From: an uncultured Bacilli bacterium
GTDB taxonomy: Bacteria; Bacillota_I; Bacilli_A; RF39; UBA660
Length of the DNA stretch: 64,000 nt
Assembly: GCA_934122275.1 (NCBI GenBank)
Contig: CAKOWI010000002.1
Location: forward strand, 103,769 to 167,768
Reading direction: 5' to 3'
The notes under the pieces are model-generated. The model was not told the origin of the DNA. It worked only from the letters and a program-made list of their open reading frames with translations, and ran no database searches. Position 1 is the first letter of the stretch, and the number at the start of each line of letters is the position of its first letter. Shown piece after piece: positions 1-8,617 of this stretch. A program made the position numbers and the translations under genes.

Positions 1-2
1 TT

Positions 3-1694
3 AAATTTATAGAGGAGTTAAAATCATTTAAAGGGATCATAGCAAAAGATTCTGAAACTTTACTAAAATATTTGAAGTTAGATGAGAATGCAAATACTAT
101 TCTTATGAATATGTATGTTTATGCACTTTGCAAAAATGATGAAGATTTATCAAATAAAGAATCACAAAAAAGGTATAATAAAGTGCTAGATATACTTTCT
201 AAGTATGATGAAGCTACATCTTTTGTAATGCCAGAGCTTTTAAAAACAGATTATGAAGTTATTAAAAAATATATTAAAGAGAATAAGGAACTAGAAGAGT
301 ACTCATTTGACCTAGAAGAAATATATAGATATCAGCCTTATGTGTTAACTGAAAGTGAGGAAAAACTGGTATCTAATATATCCGATTTATCAAATAAAAT
401 AGAAGGAAACTTTAGTATTATAAATAATACTTTGGTAGATTTTGGATACATAAAAGATGAGAATAATAATGATGTTAAATTAACAATTGGCAATTATTCT
501 AAATATATTAGATCATATGATAGAAATGTAAGAAAACAAGCATATGAAGCAAGAGGAAAAGCTTATAAAAAGTTTTCTAACTTAATTTCAAATGATTATG
601 AATCATATATAAGAGCATGTAGTATGATTGCAAAGGCAAAAAAATACGAATCTAGTATGGATATGTTTTTATTCCCAGATGGTGTTACTAGAAAAGTGTA
701 TGACACACTTATTGAAGTTGCTAAAAGCAATTTAAATATATTACATAAATATTTCAACTTAAAAAAAGAAATATTAAATTTAGATAAGTTGGAAACTTAT
801 GATTTATCTGTTTCACTTGCCAAAGATTACAAAAGAGTTTACAAACCAGAAGATGCTAAAGAAATAATAATTAAGGCACTTAGTGTATATGGTGATGAAT
901 ATAAAAACGAGCTAAAAAAATTATTTGATGAAAGAAATATTGATTTTTATCCTAATAATGGTAAGAGAAGTGGATATTATGAAAATTCTTCAAGCAAAGA
1001 TATCATTATTCTTGGTAATTATAATGATAATTTTGACTCTATATCATCCATTGCTCATGAATTAGGACATGCACTTCATAGTTATTATTCTACAAAAAAT
1101 AATAAACCACATTTATCTGGATATAGTATATTAATTGCAGAAGTAGCTTCTTTAACGAATGAAGTATTACTAGCTAATTATGTTATTAATAATACGGATG
1201 ATAAGAAATTAAAATTATATGTACTAGATAATTTAATAGACGTGCTTAGTAACAACTTTTTTGATACTTTATCTTTAGGCAGTATATTTGAAGAGCAAGT
1301 GCATGATAAGGTATTTAATGGTGAGACACTTGGTGAAGAAGATTTTAATAAAATATATGAAAACATAACTAATGAACATAATGGTGATTTAGTAAATCCT
1401 TCTGAATATTCGAAGTATGGTTGGTGCAGAATTCCACACTTTTATTCTCCGTTTTATTACTATAAGTATTCGATAGGAGCGATTGGTGCTTGCTATGTTT
1501 CAAGTAAGATTTTATCTGGTGATAAAGAATTTTTAAATAAATATATTGATTTTCTTAAATTAGGTGGTAGTATGATGCCATTAGACGAATTGAAAACAAT
1601 TGGTCTTGATTTAAATGATCCAAAAATAGTTAAGGGGGCTATTGAATATATCAATAAACTTATTGATCAATTTAAAGAAATATATAATAGTTAG
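3..1694 (+). CDS. pepF: Oligoendopeptidase F (M3 family), 5' end cut by the window
   Basis: Cytosolic zinc metallopeptidase that trims short peptides. The frame is open from base 3, so the true start lies left of the window; 563 residues are visible against roughly 600 for the family. The zinc-binding HELGH motif is at bases 1056-1070, and the third-ligand glutamate lies about 25 residues downstream in a SILIAEVAS context. The C-terminal region has the family's GWCRIPHFY stretch. It ends in TAG, 10 bp before dnaJ, whose GGAGG site sits right after the stop, so the two are probably co-transcribed. The family call is secure; substrate range cannot be read from sequence. Confidence 0.93.
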   Translation, partial: KFIEELKSFKGIIAKDSETLLKYLKLDENANTILMNMYVYALCKNDEDLSNKESQKRYNKVLDILSKYDEATSFVMPELLKTDYEVIKKYIKENKELEEYSFDLEEIYRYQPYVLTESEEKLVSNISDLSNKIEGNFSIINNTLVDFGYIKDENNNDVKLTIGNYSKYIRSYDRNVRKQAYEARGKAYKKFSNLISNDYESYIRACSMIAKAKKYESSMDMFLFPDGVTRKVYDTLIEVAKSNLNILHKYFNLKKEILNLDKLETYDLSVSLAKDYKRVYKPEDAKEIIIKALSVYGDEYKNELKKLFDERNIDFYPNNGKRSGYYENSSSKDIIILGNYNDNFDSISSIAHELGHALHSYYSTKNNKPHLSGYSILIAEVASLTNEVLLANYVINNTDDKKLKLYVLDNLIDVLSNNFFDTLSLGSIFEEQVHDKVFNGETLGEEDFNKIYENITNEHNGDLVNPSEYSKYGWCRIPHFYSPFYYYKYSIGAIGACYVSSKILSGDKEFLNKYIDFLKLGGSMMPLDELKTIGLDLNDPKIVKGAIEYINKLIDQFKEIYNS

Positions 1695-1704
1695 GAGGTA
1701 AAGC

Positions 1705-2835
1705 ATGAAGAAAGACTATTATGAAGTACTTGGTGTTTCTAAAAATGCTACGGAAGCTGAAATAAAAAGTGCATTTAGAAAATTAGCTAAGAAATATCAT
1801 CCTGATGTTTCAAAAGAAGAAAATGCAGCTGAAAAATTTAAAGAAGTCCAAGAAGCATACTCAGTATTATCTGATAAAGATAAAAGAAATAAATATGACA
1901 CATATGGCCATGCAGCATTTGACCAAAATGGTGGTTATGGTGGTGGATTCTCTGGATTTTCGGGATTCGAAGATTTTGATGCATCAGATATATTAAAAGA
2001 TATATTTGGTGGTGGTTTTGGATTTTCAGGTTCTTCATTTTTTGGAGGAGATAGAAAAACAACAAGAGCAACAAAAGGTCCAGATGTAAGTGTAATATTT
2101 GATATGGACTTTGAAGAAGCAGCTTTTGGAACAGAAACAACGTTAGAATTAAATATAGATGATAAGTGTCCAGATTGTAATGGACTAGGAGGAACAGGAG
2201 CTAAAACTTGTCCGGATTGTCACGGAAGTGGTTATATAAAAGAACAGCAAAGAAGTATTTTAGGTTCTTTTATATCACAAAGACCATGTCCTACGTGTTC
2301 TGCAACTGGTGAAGTTTATACTAATAAATGTTCTACATGCCGTGGTACTGGTAAGAAAAAAGTTAAAAAAAGTATTGTAGTTAAAGTACCTGCAGGTGTT
2401 GATACAGGTGATCATTTAAGAGTAACTGGAAAAGGTCCAGCTGGTGAAAACGGTGGTCCTAATGGTGATGTTTATATTGAAATAAGGGTAAAAGATCATC
2501 CATTATTTAAAAGAGATAGTGAAAACCTATATTTAACATTACCACTAACTATTACTGAAGCATCTTTAGGATGTAAAAAAGAAGTTCCAACACTTGACGG
2601 AAATGTTTTATTAACTATTCCAGCTGGTAGTCAGTCTGGTGATAAGTTAAGGATTAAGGGTAAGGGACTAAAAAGTCCAAGTAAAAGAAGTACTGGCGAT
2701 TTATACGTAGTATTAAAAGTTATTACACCTACTAAATTAGATAGAAAGCAAAAGAAAATGTTAGAAGAGTTAGCAGAAACTAATTTAAAAACAAGTGATT
2801 TTGATTTATACGAAAAATACGTTAAGAAAGGATAG
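1705..2835 (+). CDS. dnaJ: Chaperone protein DnaJ
   Basis: Hsp40 co-chaperone that stimulates DnaK ATPase and delivers unfolded clients. The 376-aa protein has the full type I layout: an N-terminal J domain with HPD at residues 32-34, a Gly/Phe-rich linker, four CxxCxGxG zinc repeats (starting CPDCNGLG, CPDCHGSG, CPTCSATG and CSTCRGTG), then the two C-terminal substrate-binding barrels. The start follows AGGAGG at 1692-1697. dnaK is not next to it in this window; pepF precedes it instead, which is not the usual Bacillota hrcA-grpE-dnaK-dnaJ order unless dnaK lies further left. An intrinsic terminator follows at once. Confidence 0.97.
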   Translation: MKKDYYEVLGVSKNATEAEIKSAFRKLAKKYHPDVSKEENAAEKFKEVQEAYSVLSDKDKRNKYDTYGHAAFDQNGGYGGGFSGFSGFEDFDASDILKDIFGGGFGFSGSSFFGGDRKTTRATKGPDVSVIFDMDFEEAAFGTETTLELNIDDKCPDCNGLGGTGAKTCPDCHGSGYIKEQQRSILGSFISQRPCPTCSATGEVYTNKCSTCRGTGKKKVKKSIVVKVPAGVDTGDHLRVTGKGPAGENGGPNGDVYIEIRVKDHPLFKRDSENLYLTLPLTITEASLGCKKEVPTLDGNVLLTIPAGSQSGDKLRIKGKGLKSPSKRSTGDLYVVLKVITPTKLDRKQKKMLEELAETNLKTSDFDLYEKYVKKG

Positions 2836-2852
2836 CATTGCTATCTTTTTTT
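2831..2852 (+). terminator. Intrinsic terminator of dnaJ
   Basis: GATAGC-ATT-GCTATC hairpin followed by seven T. It starts inside the last codons of dnaJ. Confidence 0.85.
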
Positions 2853-2867
2853 GTTCTAATGTCAATA

Positions 2868-2897
2868 TTGACAAAATACTATATATTATGTTATTAT
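2868..2897 (+). promoter_or_regulatory. Sigma-A-type promoter for the 2937 gene
   Basis: TTGACA at 2868-2873, 18-bp spacer, TATTAT at 2892-2897, in the gap after the dnaJ terminator. Confidence 0.6.
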
Positions 2898-2936
2898 TTT
2901 TGTCCTGCCCTTAAAAAAAGAAAGAAGGAATATATA

Positions 2937-3581
2937 ATGAATAATATAGTATTAAATGATAAATTAGCAGTTATATACATAAATGATGTTATAAATGAAG
3001 TTATATGTGGTACAGTAACAGTAAATAATGCTAATTACCATCATAATAGTAATTATAAATTTGCAAGTTCAATAATAAAACATGGTATTTTAACTATAGA
3101 TGATATGCAAACTAAAGGAATTGTTAATTATTCTGATGATGAATTAACGATTAAAAGAGATAACACATCACATATAAATGGTACTGATGCTGTTTCTTTA
3201 TCGGTAGTTGGATTAACTGATTTATATAGATATGAAGATGAGTATTTTCCATTTTCTAACTATGAAATAGACTTTTTAGTTGATGATGAAGTTAAAACAG
3301 ATAGAGTAGCGATTAATTATGGAAATGAGTTCTTATCTTATAAGTCTATTCCAAATAATATGATAAGATCAGTTGATTTAAGATTACTTGAGTACGTTAA
3401 TGGTAAAAATTGTACTATAAAAGATGCAGTTGATAAGTTTAATTATTTAGTTACAGCAGCAAAAACCCTTAAAAATTCTAAGCTAAATATACCACTTAGG
3501 GAAACTTCTTATGATAAAAATAACATGTTAGATATAAATAAAATCAGTAGTATTCCTAAATTGGTATTAAAAAAGCAATAA
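2937..3581 (+). CDS. Hypothetical protein, 214 aa
   Basis: I do not recognise a family. The start is placed at ATG 2937 because GAAGGAA lies just upstream and a promoter and terminator lie between it and dnaJ; the frame is open further upstream, but that part overlaps the dnaJ terminator. The protein has no signal peptide or membrane segment, is rich in Asp, Asn and Ile, and looks like a soluble beta-rich cytosolic protein. A conserved-looking short C-terminal tail ends in basic residues (LVLKKQ). It stands as its own transcription unit between dnaJ and the sigma-like gene. Confidence 0.7.
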   Translation: MNNIVLNDKLAVIYINDVINEVICGTVTVNNANYHHNSNYKFASSIIKHGILTIDDMQTKGIVNYSDDELTIKRDNTSHINGTDAVSLSVVGLTDLYRYEDEYFPFSNYEIDFLVDDEVKTDRVAINYGNEFLSYKSIPNNMIRSVDLRLLEYVNGKNCTIKDAVDKFNYLVTAAKTLKNSKLNIPLRETSYDKNNMLDINKISSIPKLVLKKQ

Positions 3582-3587
3582 TATAGC

Positions 3588-3618
3588 TTGAAAAAACAAA
3601 TAAAAATGATAATATAAT
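3588..3618 (+). promoter_or_regulatory. Possible promoter for the sigma-like gene
   Basis: TTGAAA at 3588-3593 and TATAAT at 3613-3618 with a long 19-bp spacer, about 50 bp before the start codon. Confidence 0.4.
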
Positions 3619-3668
3619 TATATAGTAATTATTTAAGCAGTATTAGTTAGTTCAAAGGGAGATTGGTT

Positions 3669-5327
3669 ATGCATAATTATGAAAAAAATATTGTTAAGTA
3701 TTTTAAGGAAAGAGATTATCTGTGCTTTTTTGATAGTGAAGAAGATGTGCTAAAAGTATTAAATAAAGATTTGACTGATTATGATTTAATGACTTTATTT
3801 AGATATTACATAGACAATTTAGAAGATGATGAATTAAAAAGAAAAATACATTTATATTTAAATATAATTTGTAATAATCCTAGCTATAGTTATGATAATA
3901 TAACAAATAAAATTAGTGAAATTTTAAAAACATATGATAATGATATTAATTATAGAATAATGGATATGGTTTTTAATGACGAAATATTTATTAAGAAAGT
4001 AAAAAATAAGAAAAATGATGAAGATTTAGGTAAAAAATATTACTACACTGATTCTGTAAAACAGTACATAAGAGAAATCTCTAAATATGAATTGTTAAGC
4101 AAAGAAGAAGAATATGTTCTTGCAGTAAAATGTAAAAACGGAGATAAAAAAGCTAGGGAAAAACTTATAAATTCTAATTTGAAATTAGTAGTAAACATTG
4201 TAAGCAAGAAAAAATATATTCAAGAAGGTGACTTTTTGGATGCAGTGCAAATTGGGAACTTAGGTTTAATTAAAGCAGTTAGTAAATATGATCCAGAACT
4301 TGGACTTAGGTTTTCTACGTATGCAACGTATTGTATTAATACTAATTTATATAATGATATGATATATGATAAAAATTTACTAGAACGTAGTGATATTAGT
4401 AAATTAAAGTTAATTAATAAAGCTAAAGAAGCCTTATCAAAAGAGTTTCTAAGAAATCCTACTTATGGAGAAATAGCAGATTACACTAAGATTAAATTAA
4501 GCGAGGTTATTCTAATTGTAAATAAATCAAATTATATTTTAAGCTTAGATCAAAAAGTAAAAGAAAATGGTGATGAGGATACTTGTGAATTAGGAAACTT
4601 TCTTAAAGATGATAATGTAAACGTTGAGGATACCGTTTTAAATGATATGGTATATGATGATTTATTATCATTCATAAATATTATACTTGGTGAAAGAGCA
4701 AAAGAAATATTACTTTTAAAATTAGGACTTGGAGGGAGATATCAGCACCGTATTACTGAAATATCTAAGATGTATAATGTAAGTAAACAGTGCATATCTA
4801 GCACTTATTTAAAGAGTCTTGAGAAAATCAAAGAATTATATCCGATGATGGATAAAATTATCCAGTTTGCTAATGAAAAGAGTCTAGAAAAATATGATTT
4901 AAGAAGTAATTTAAGATTTAAAAATGGTGAAAATATGTCGGCATGGTTTCAATTAAATAAAAATAAATTGATTAGTAAATGTAAGTGTATTTCTAAAGAA
5001 TATAGTAGGTATAAACAAGGTATGGAAGTATTAAAGTTAAGGCTAATATATTATGAATTATTGAAGATAGAAGAGTTTGAAAAACTAGGAATCTCTTGTG
5101 ATGAATTTTTAATTATAATGTTAAATAGAAAAAATAAATCATTAATGTATGAAGATATTTCTGAGTTGTTAAATATGAATATAGAAAAGATAAAAAATAT
5201 TTTAAGCAATGATAATGAAGATATGATATTTAAGATAAAAAAGTGTATTAGTGGTGATATTAAATATACAGAACTTGATGAAAAACTAAAAGAAAAGATA
5301 ATGAGTAATTCTATTAGTAGCAACTAA
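3669..5327 (+). CDS. Divergent sigma-70-family factor with long N- and C-terminal extensions
   Basis: 552 aa, starting at ATG 3669; AGGGAGA at optimal distance favours it over the TTG at 3663. Residues about 128-240 align with sigma regions 1.2-2 (DSVKQYIREI, NLKLVVNIVS, GNLGLIKAV, FSTYATY). Residues about 240-290 resemble region 3. Residues about 345-390 resemble region 4 with a helix-turn-helix (ITEISKMYNVSKQCIS). Region 2.3-2.4, normally WWIRQAI in housekeeping factors, reads YCINTNL here, and the recognition helix lacks the usual T-R-E-R-I-R-Q residues. A 125-residue N-terminal part and about 160 C-terminal residues match nothing I know. It may be an alternative sigma factor with unusual promoter specificity or a sigma-derived regulator. 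Confidence 0.75.
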   Translation: MHNYEKNIVKYFKERDYLCFFDSEEDVLKVLNKDLTDYDLMTLFRYYIDNLEDDELKRKIHLYLNIICNNPSYSYDNITNKISEILKTYDNDINYRIMDMVFNDEIFIKKVKNKKNDEDLGKKYYYTDSVKQYIREISKYELLSKEEEYVLAVKCKNGDKKAREKLINSNLKLVVNIVSKKKYIQEGDFLDAVQIGNLGLIKAVSKYDPELGLRFSTYATYCINTNLYNDMIYDKNLLERSDISKLKLINKAKEALSKEFLRNPTYGEIADYTKIKLSEVILIVNKSNYILSLDQKVKENGDEDTCELGNFLKDDNVNVEDTVLNDMVYDDLLSFINIILGERAKEILLLKLGLGGRYQHRITEISKMYNVSKQCISSTYLKSLEKIKELYPMMDKIIQFANEKSLEKYDLRSNLRFKNGENMSAWFQLNKNKLISKCKCISKEYSRYKQGMEVLKLRLIYYELLKIEEFEKLGISCDEFLIIMLNRKNKSLMYEDISELLNMNIEKIKNILSNDNEDMIFKIKKCISGDIKYTELDEKLKEKIMSNSISSN

Positions 5328-5344
5328 TGGAATTACTTTTTTTG
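5304..5344 (+). terminator. Intrinsic terminator of the sigma-like gene
   Basis: AGTAATTC pairs with GAATTACT, with an inner ATTAG/CTAAT stem, followed by a T-run. The 5' arm lies inside the coding sequence. Confidence 0.8.
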
Positions 5345-5411
5345 TATTTTAACTAGGCTCTCTTAGTAAAAGATGTTATAATATAATTATTATGTATTGT
5401 AGGAGGCACTT

Positions 5412-7745
5412 ATGAAAAATATGACTGGATTATCAAAAGCAGAAGTAGAAAAAAGATACAGAGAAAATAAAGTGAATTATGATACAACAACCCCAAGTAA
5501 AAGTATAAAACAGATATTAATAGAAAATATATTTACTTTATTTAATTTTATAAACATGGTGCTTGCTATTGCGGTTATATTAGTTGGGTCTTATAAAAAT
5601 TTACTTTTTCTAGGAGTAGTAATTAGTAATACTTTAATTAGTACATTACAAGAAATAAGAGCTAAAAAAACGGTAGATAAGTTATCAGTAATTTCTTCTA
5701 GTAAAGCTAAAGTTATAAGAGATAGTAAAGAAAAAGAAATTAGTATTAATGAAGTTGTTCTTGATGATATTATTATATATGAATTAGGTAATCAAGTAAT
5801 TGCAGATTCAAAAGTAGTAGATGGTACTTGTGAGGTTGATGAGTCATTTATAACTGGTGAATCTAAAACAATTACTAAAAAGGTAGGGGATGAATTATTA
5901 TCTGGTAGCTTTATAGTTAGTGGTAGTGTGGTTGCAAAAGTTATTCATGTTGGTCTTGATAATTATACTTCTGTTATATCAAAAGATGCTAAAACTATGA
6001 CCAAAGAAATTAATTCACAAATAATGAGATCACTAAATAAAATTGTTAAGTATGTATCGATTGCACTTATACCAATTGGTATCTTACTTTTATTAAAAGA
6101 GTTTAGTATTCCAAATAATACTACACAAAATGCTGTAGTTAAAGTAGCAGCAGCGGTAATTGGAATGATACCAGAAGGACTTATATTGCTTGTATCTACG
6201 GTTTTAGCAATTAGTGTTGTTAAACTATCTAAATATAATGTTTTAGTTCAGGATTTATATTGTATTGAAACGTTAGCAAGAGTTGATACATTATGTTTAG
6301 ATAAAACAGGGACAATTACTGAAGGAAAGATGGAAGTAGTTGATGTTGTTCCTATTGGGAAACACAAAATAAATGAGATAGATGTAGCTTTAGAATCGAT
6401 ATCGAATAATTTAAATGATAAAAATCCAACGTTTAATGCTTTACATGATAAGTATAAAAATAGTGATTATATTAAGGCTAAAGATATAATTTCATTTTCT
6501 TCTGATAGAAAATATTCAGGAGTTATATTAAGTGATGTTTCTTATATTTTAGGAGCTCCTGAAATTGTATTAAAAAATGAATATAAAAAATATGAAAATA
6601 AAATAAATGATTTATCGATGGAAAATAGAGTACTTGCATTAGTTAGATCTAAAAATAAAACTATAAAAAATGGTATTAGTGATGATATTGAAGCACTTGG
6701 TTTAGTTATAATTAGAGATAAAATAAGAAAAGAAGTAATTAATACTTTAAGATATTTTATGGATAATGATATAGAGATAAAAGTTATATCTGGCGATAAT
6801 ACTAAAACAGTATCTTCTATAGCTAGAAGTGTTGGAATAGATATAAAGGGTGTTTGTGATGCAAGATGTATTAATGATGACACTAATATTAATGAAGTAG
6901 TAGAGAATAATAATATATTTGGTAGGGTAAAACCAGAACAAAAAAGAATGCTTGTTAAAGCATTAAAGGAAAATGGTCATATAGTTGGTATGACTGGTGA
7001 TGGTGTAAATGATGTTTTAGCTCTTAAAGAATCAGATTGTGGTATTGCGATGAATTCTGGATCTGATGCAGCTAGAAATGTTGCAGAATTAGTACTTCTT
7101 GATTCAAATTTTAACTCTATGCCAGAGGTTGTGAAGGAAGGTAGAAAAACAATTAATAATGTTCAAAGATCAGCAACACTATTTTTATCAAAAACTATAT
7201 ATGCATCCTTTTTAGCTATATTATTCTTATTCATTAATTATTCATATCCTTTTATACCAATACAAATGTCTTTAATAAGTAGTCTAACTATTGGTATGCC
7301 TGCCTTTATTTTAGCATTAGAACCAAATCATGATAGAGTAAGTGGTAAGTTTTTAATAAACGTAGTTAGTAAGGCTATTCCAAGTGGTATAACAACTGTA
7401 ATAAATATTTTAATATTAGTATTATTAGGTAGTTTATTTAAAATAAGTAGTATTCAAACATCTACAATAGCAGTTGTTATTACGTGGTATACAGCAGTTT
7501 TACTTATATATAGAATAAGTAAACCACTTAATTTACTAAGAAAAAGTTTACTAGTTTTTATAATTATTTTATTTTCATTAGCAATTTTTGTTCCATTTTT
7601 AAGAAGCTTGTATTCATTAGAATTTCTAGATGCAAACTCACTTTTAATTTTGTCATTTTTAATGATTATATCAACTAGAATATTTGTTTTCTTTAGTAAG
7701 CTACTAAATATTGTAATAGAAAAGAAAGGTAATTGGTTTATATAA
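5412..7745 (+). CDS. Cation-transporting P-type ATPase (CtpE-like)
   Basis: Integral membrane ion pump of 777 aa. It has the actuator TGES at residues 148-151, the phosphorylation motif DKTGT at 297-301, a TGDGVND hinge, and membrane helices at about 40-80, 213-270 and the last 150 residues. The M4 motif reads PEGLILL, as in the CtpE branch linked to calcium or magnesium rather than the CPC/CPH of heavy-metal pumps, and there is no N-terminal heavy-metal domain. AGGAGG precedes the start. One base separates it from the next HAD-type gene, so they form a two-gene operon. The ion is not certain from sequence. Confidence 0.88.
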   Translation: MKNMTGLSKAEVEKRYRENKVNYDTTTPSKSIKQILIENIFTLFNFINMVLAIAVILVGSYKNLLFLGVVISNTLISTLQEIRAKKTVDKLSVISSSKAKVIRDSKEKEISINEVVLDDIIIYELGNQVIADSKVVDGTCEVDESFITGESKTITKKVGDELLSGSFIVSGSVVAKVIHVGLDNYTSVISKDAKTMTKEINSQIMRSLNKIVKYVSIALIPIGILLLLKEFSIPNNTTQNAVVKVAAAVIGMIPEGLILLVSTVLAISVVKLSKYNVLVQDLYCIETLARVDTLCLDKTGTITEGKMEVVDVVPIGKHKINEIDVALESISNNLNDKNPTFNALHDKYKNSDYIKAKDIISFSSDRKYSGVILSDVSYILGAPEIVLKNEYKKYENKINDLSMENRVLALVRSKNKTIKNGISDDIEALGLVIIRDKIRKEVINTLRYFMDNDIEIKVISGDNTKTVSSIARSVGIDIKGVCDARCINDDTNINEVVENNNIFGRVKPEQKRMLVKALKENGHIVGMTGDGVNDVLALKESDCGIAMNSGSDAARNVAELVLLDSNFNSMPEVVKEGRKTINNVQRSATLFLSKTIYASFLAILFLFINYSYPFIPIQMSLISSLTIGMPAFILALEPNHDRVSGKFLINVVSKAIPSGITTVINILILVLLGSLFKISSIQTSTIAVVITWYTAVLLIYRISKPLNLLRKSLLVFIIILFSLAIFVPFLRSLYSLEFLDANSLLILSFLMIISTRIFVFFSKLLNIVIEKKGNWFI

Positions 7746-7746
7746 A

Positions 7747-8553
7747 ATGATAAAAATAATTTTTTCTGATTTAGATGGAACACTTAGGAAAGAAAAAACT
7801 ATATCAAAGAATAATTTAGATGCTATAAAGAAGTATAGTAATTTAGGAAATTTATTTGTAGTTACAACAGGAAGAAGTGTTTCATATATAAGAAAGCTTT
7901 TTAATGATACGGAAGAAATTAGATACATTATTTCTAATAATGGTTCAATAATATATGATAATAAAAATAAGGGTGTAATATATCACAATAAAATTAAATA
8001 CGAAGATATATATATAATTGATAAGTTATGTAAGTTATATGGTGCAAAGTTATTAATTTGTGGATTAGATTATGATTATGTAAATAAAAATCCAATATAT
8101 AATCAAAAATTATATAAAAACATTGATGAAAAATTATATGAAAAAAATTGTATAACACAGCTTATTATTGTATCAGAAGAAAAAGATGTAATGAAAAATA
8201 TAATAAAGAAAATAGATGATTTTAATCTTAAAGTAGTTAATAGAAGTAAATCGTTATACGATAATTCTATAGGAAATAGTTATTGGATTAATGTTTGTAA
8301 TAATAGTGATAGTAAGGGAAATGCTGTAAAGTATTTATGTAATTATCTAAATATTAAATTATCTGATACTTTAAGAGTTGGTGATGAGCTAAATGATATT
8401 TCAATGTTTTTTAATGAAGGTATAAATGTATCAGTATTAAATGGTACTAAAGAATTAAAAGATAAAGCTGATTTTATAGCAACATCATGTGATAAAGATG
8501 CTATTTCCTATATTATAGATAAGATAATTTATAGTGCAAACAGCACTAAATAA
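7747..8553 (+). CDS. Cof-type HAD-superfamily phosphatase
   Basis: 268-aa soluble hydrolase of the HAD IIB (Cof) type, acting on sugar phosphates, nucleotides or flavin intermediates in the family. The catalytic DLDGT motif is at residues 8-12, TTGR forms motif II, a Lys-containing segment forms motif III, and GDELND is motif IV. The cap insert of about 120 residues sits between motifs II and III. It follows the P-type ATPase stop by one base, so translational coupling is likely. Substrate unknown. Confidence 0.88.
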   Translation: MIKIIFSDLDGTLRKEKTISKNNLDAIKKYSNLGNLFVVTTGRSVSYIRKLFNDTEEIRYIISNNGSIIYDNKNKGVIYHNKIKYEDIYIIDKLCKLYGAKLLICGLDYDYVNKNPIYNQKLYKNIDEKLYEKNCITQLIIVSEEKDVMKNIIKKIDDFNLKVVNRSKSLYDNSIGNSYWINVCNNSDSKGNAVKYLCNYLNIKLSDTLRVGDELNDISMFFNEGINVSVLNGTKELKDKADFIATSCDKDAISYIIDKIIYSANSTK

Positions 8554-8554
8554 A

Positions 8555-8583
8555 TTGACTTTTATGTATAATTATTGTTTAAT
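8555..8583 (+). promoter_or_regulatory. Promoter for the thioester-domain gene
   Basis: TTGACT at 8555-8560, 17-bp spacer, TTTAAT at 8578-8583. Confidence 0.45.
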
Positions 8584-8617
8584 TAATATGTAGAATAAAG
8601 CGAAGGATGATGAGTAA

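Noticed and set aside
2838..2936. N-terminal extension of the 2937 protein
   Set aside because: Overlaps the dnaJ terminator and the TTGACA/TATTAT promoter; the ATG at 2937 has a proper ribosome site.
8525..8560. Terminator after the HAD gene (AGTGC/GCACT stem)
   Set aside because: The stem is only five pairs and no T-run follows directly.
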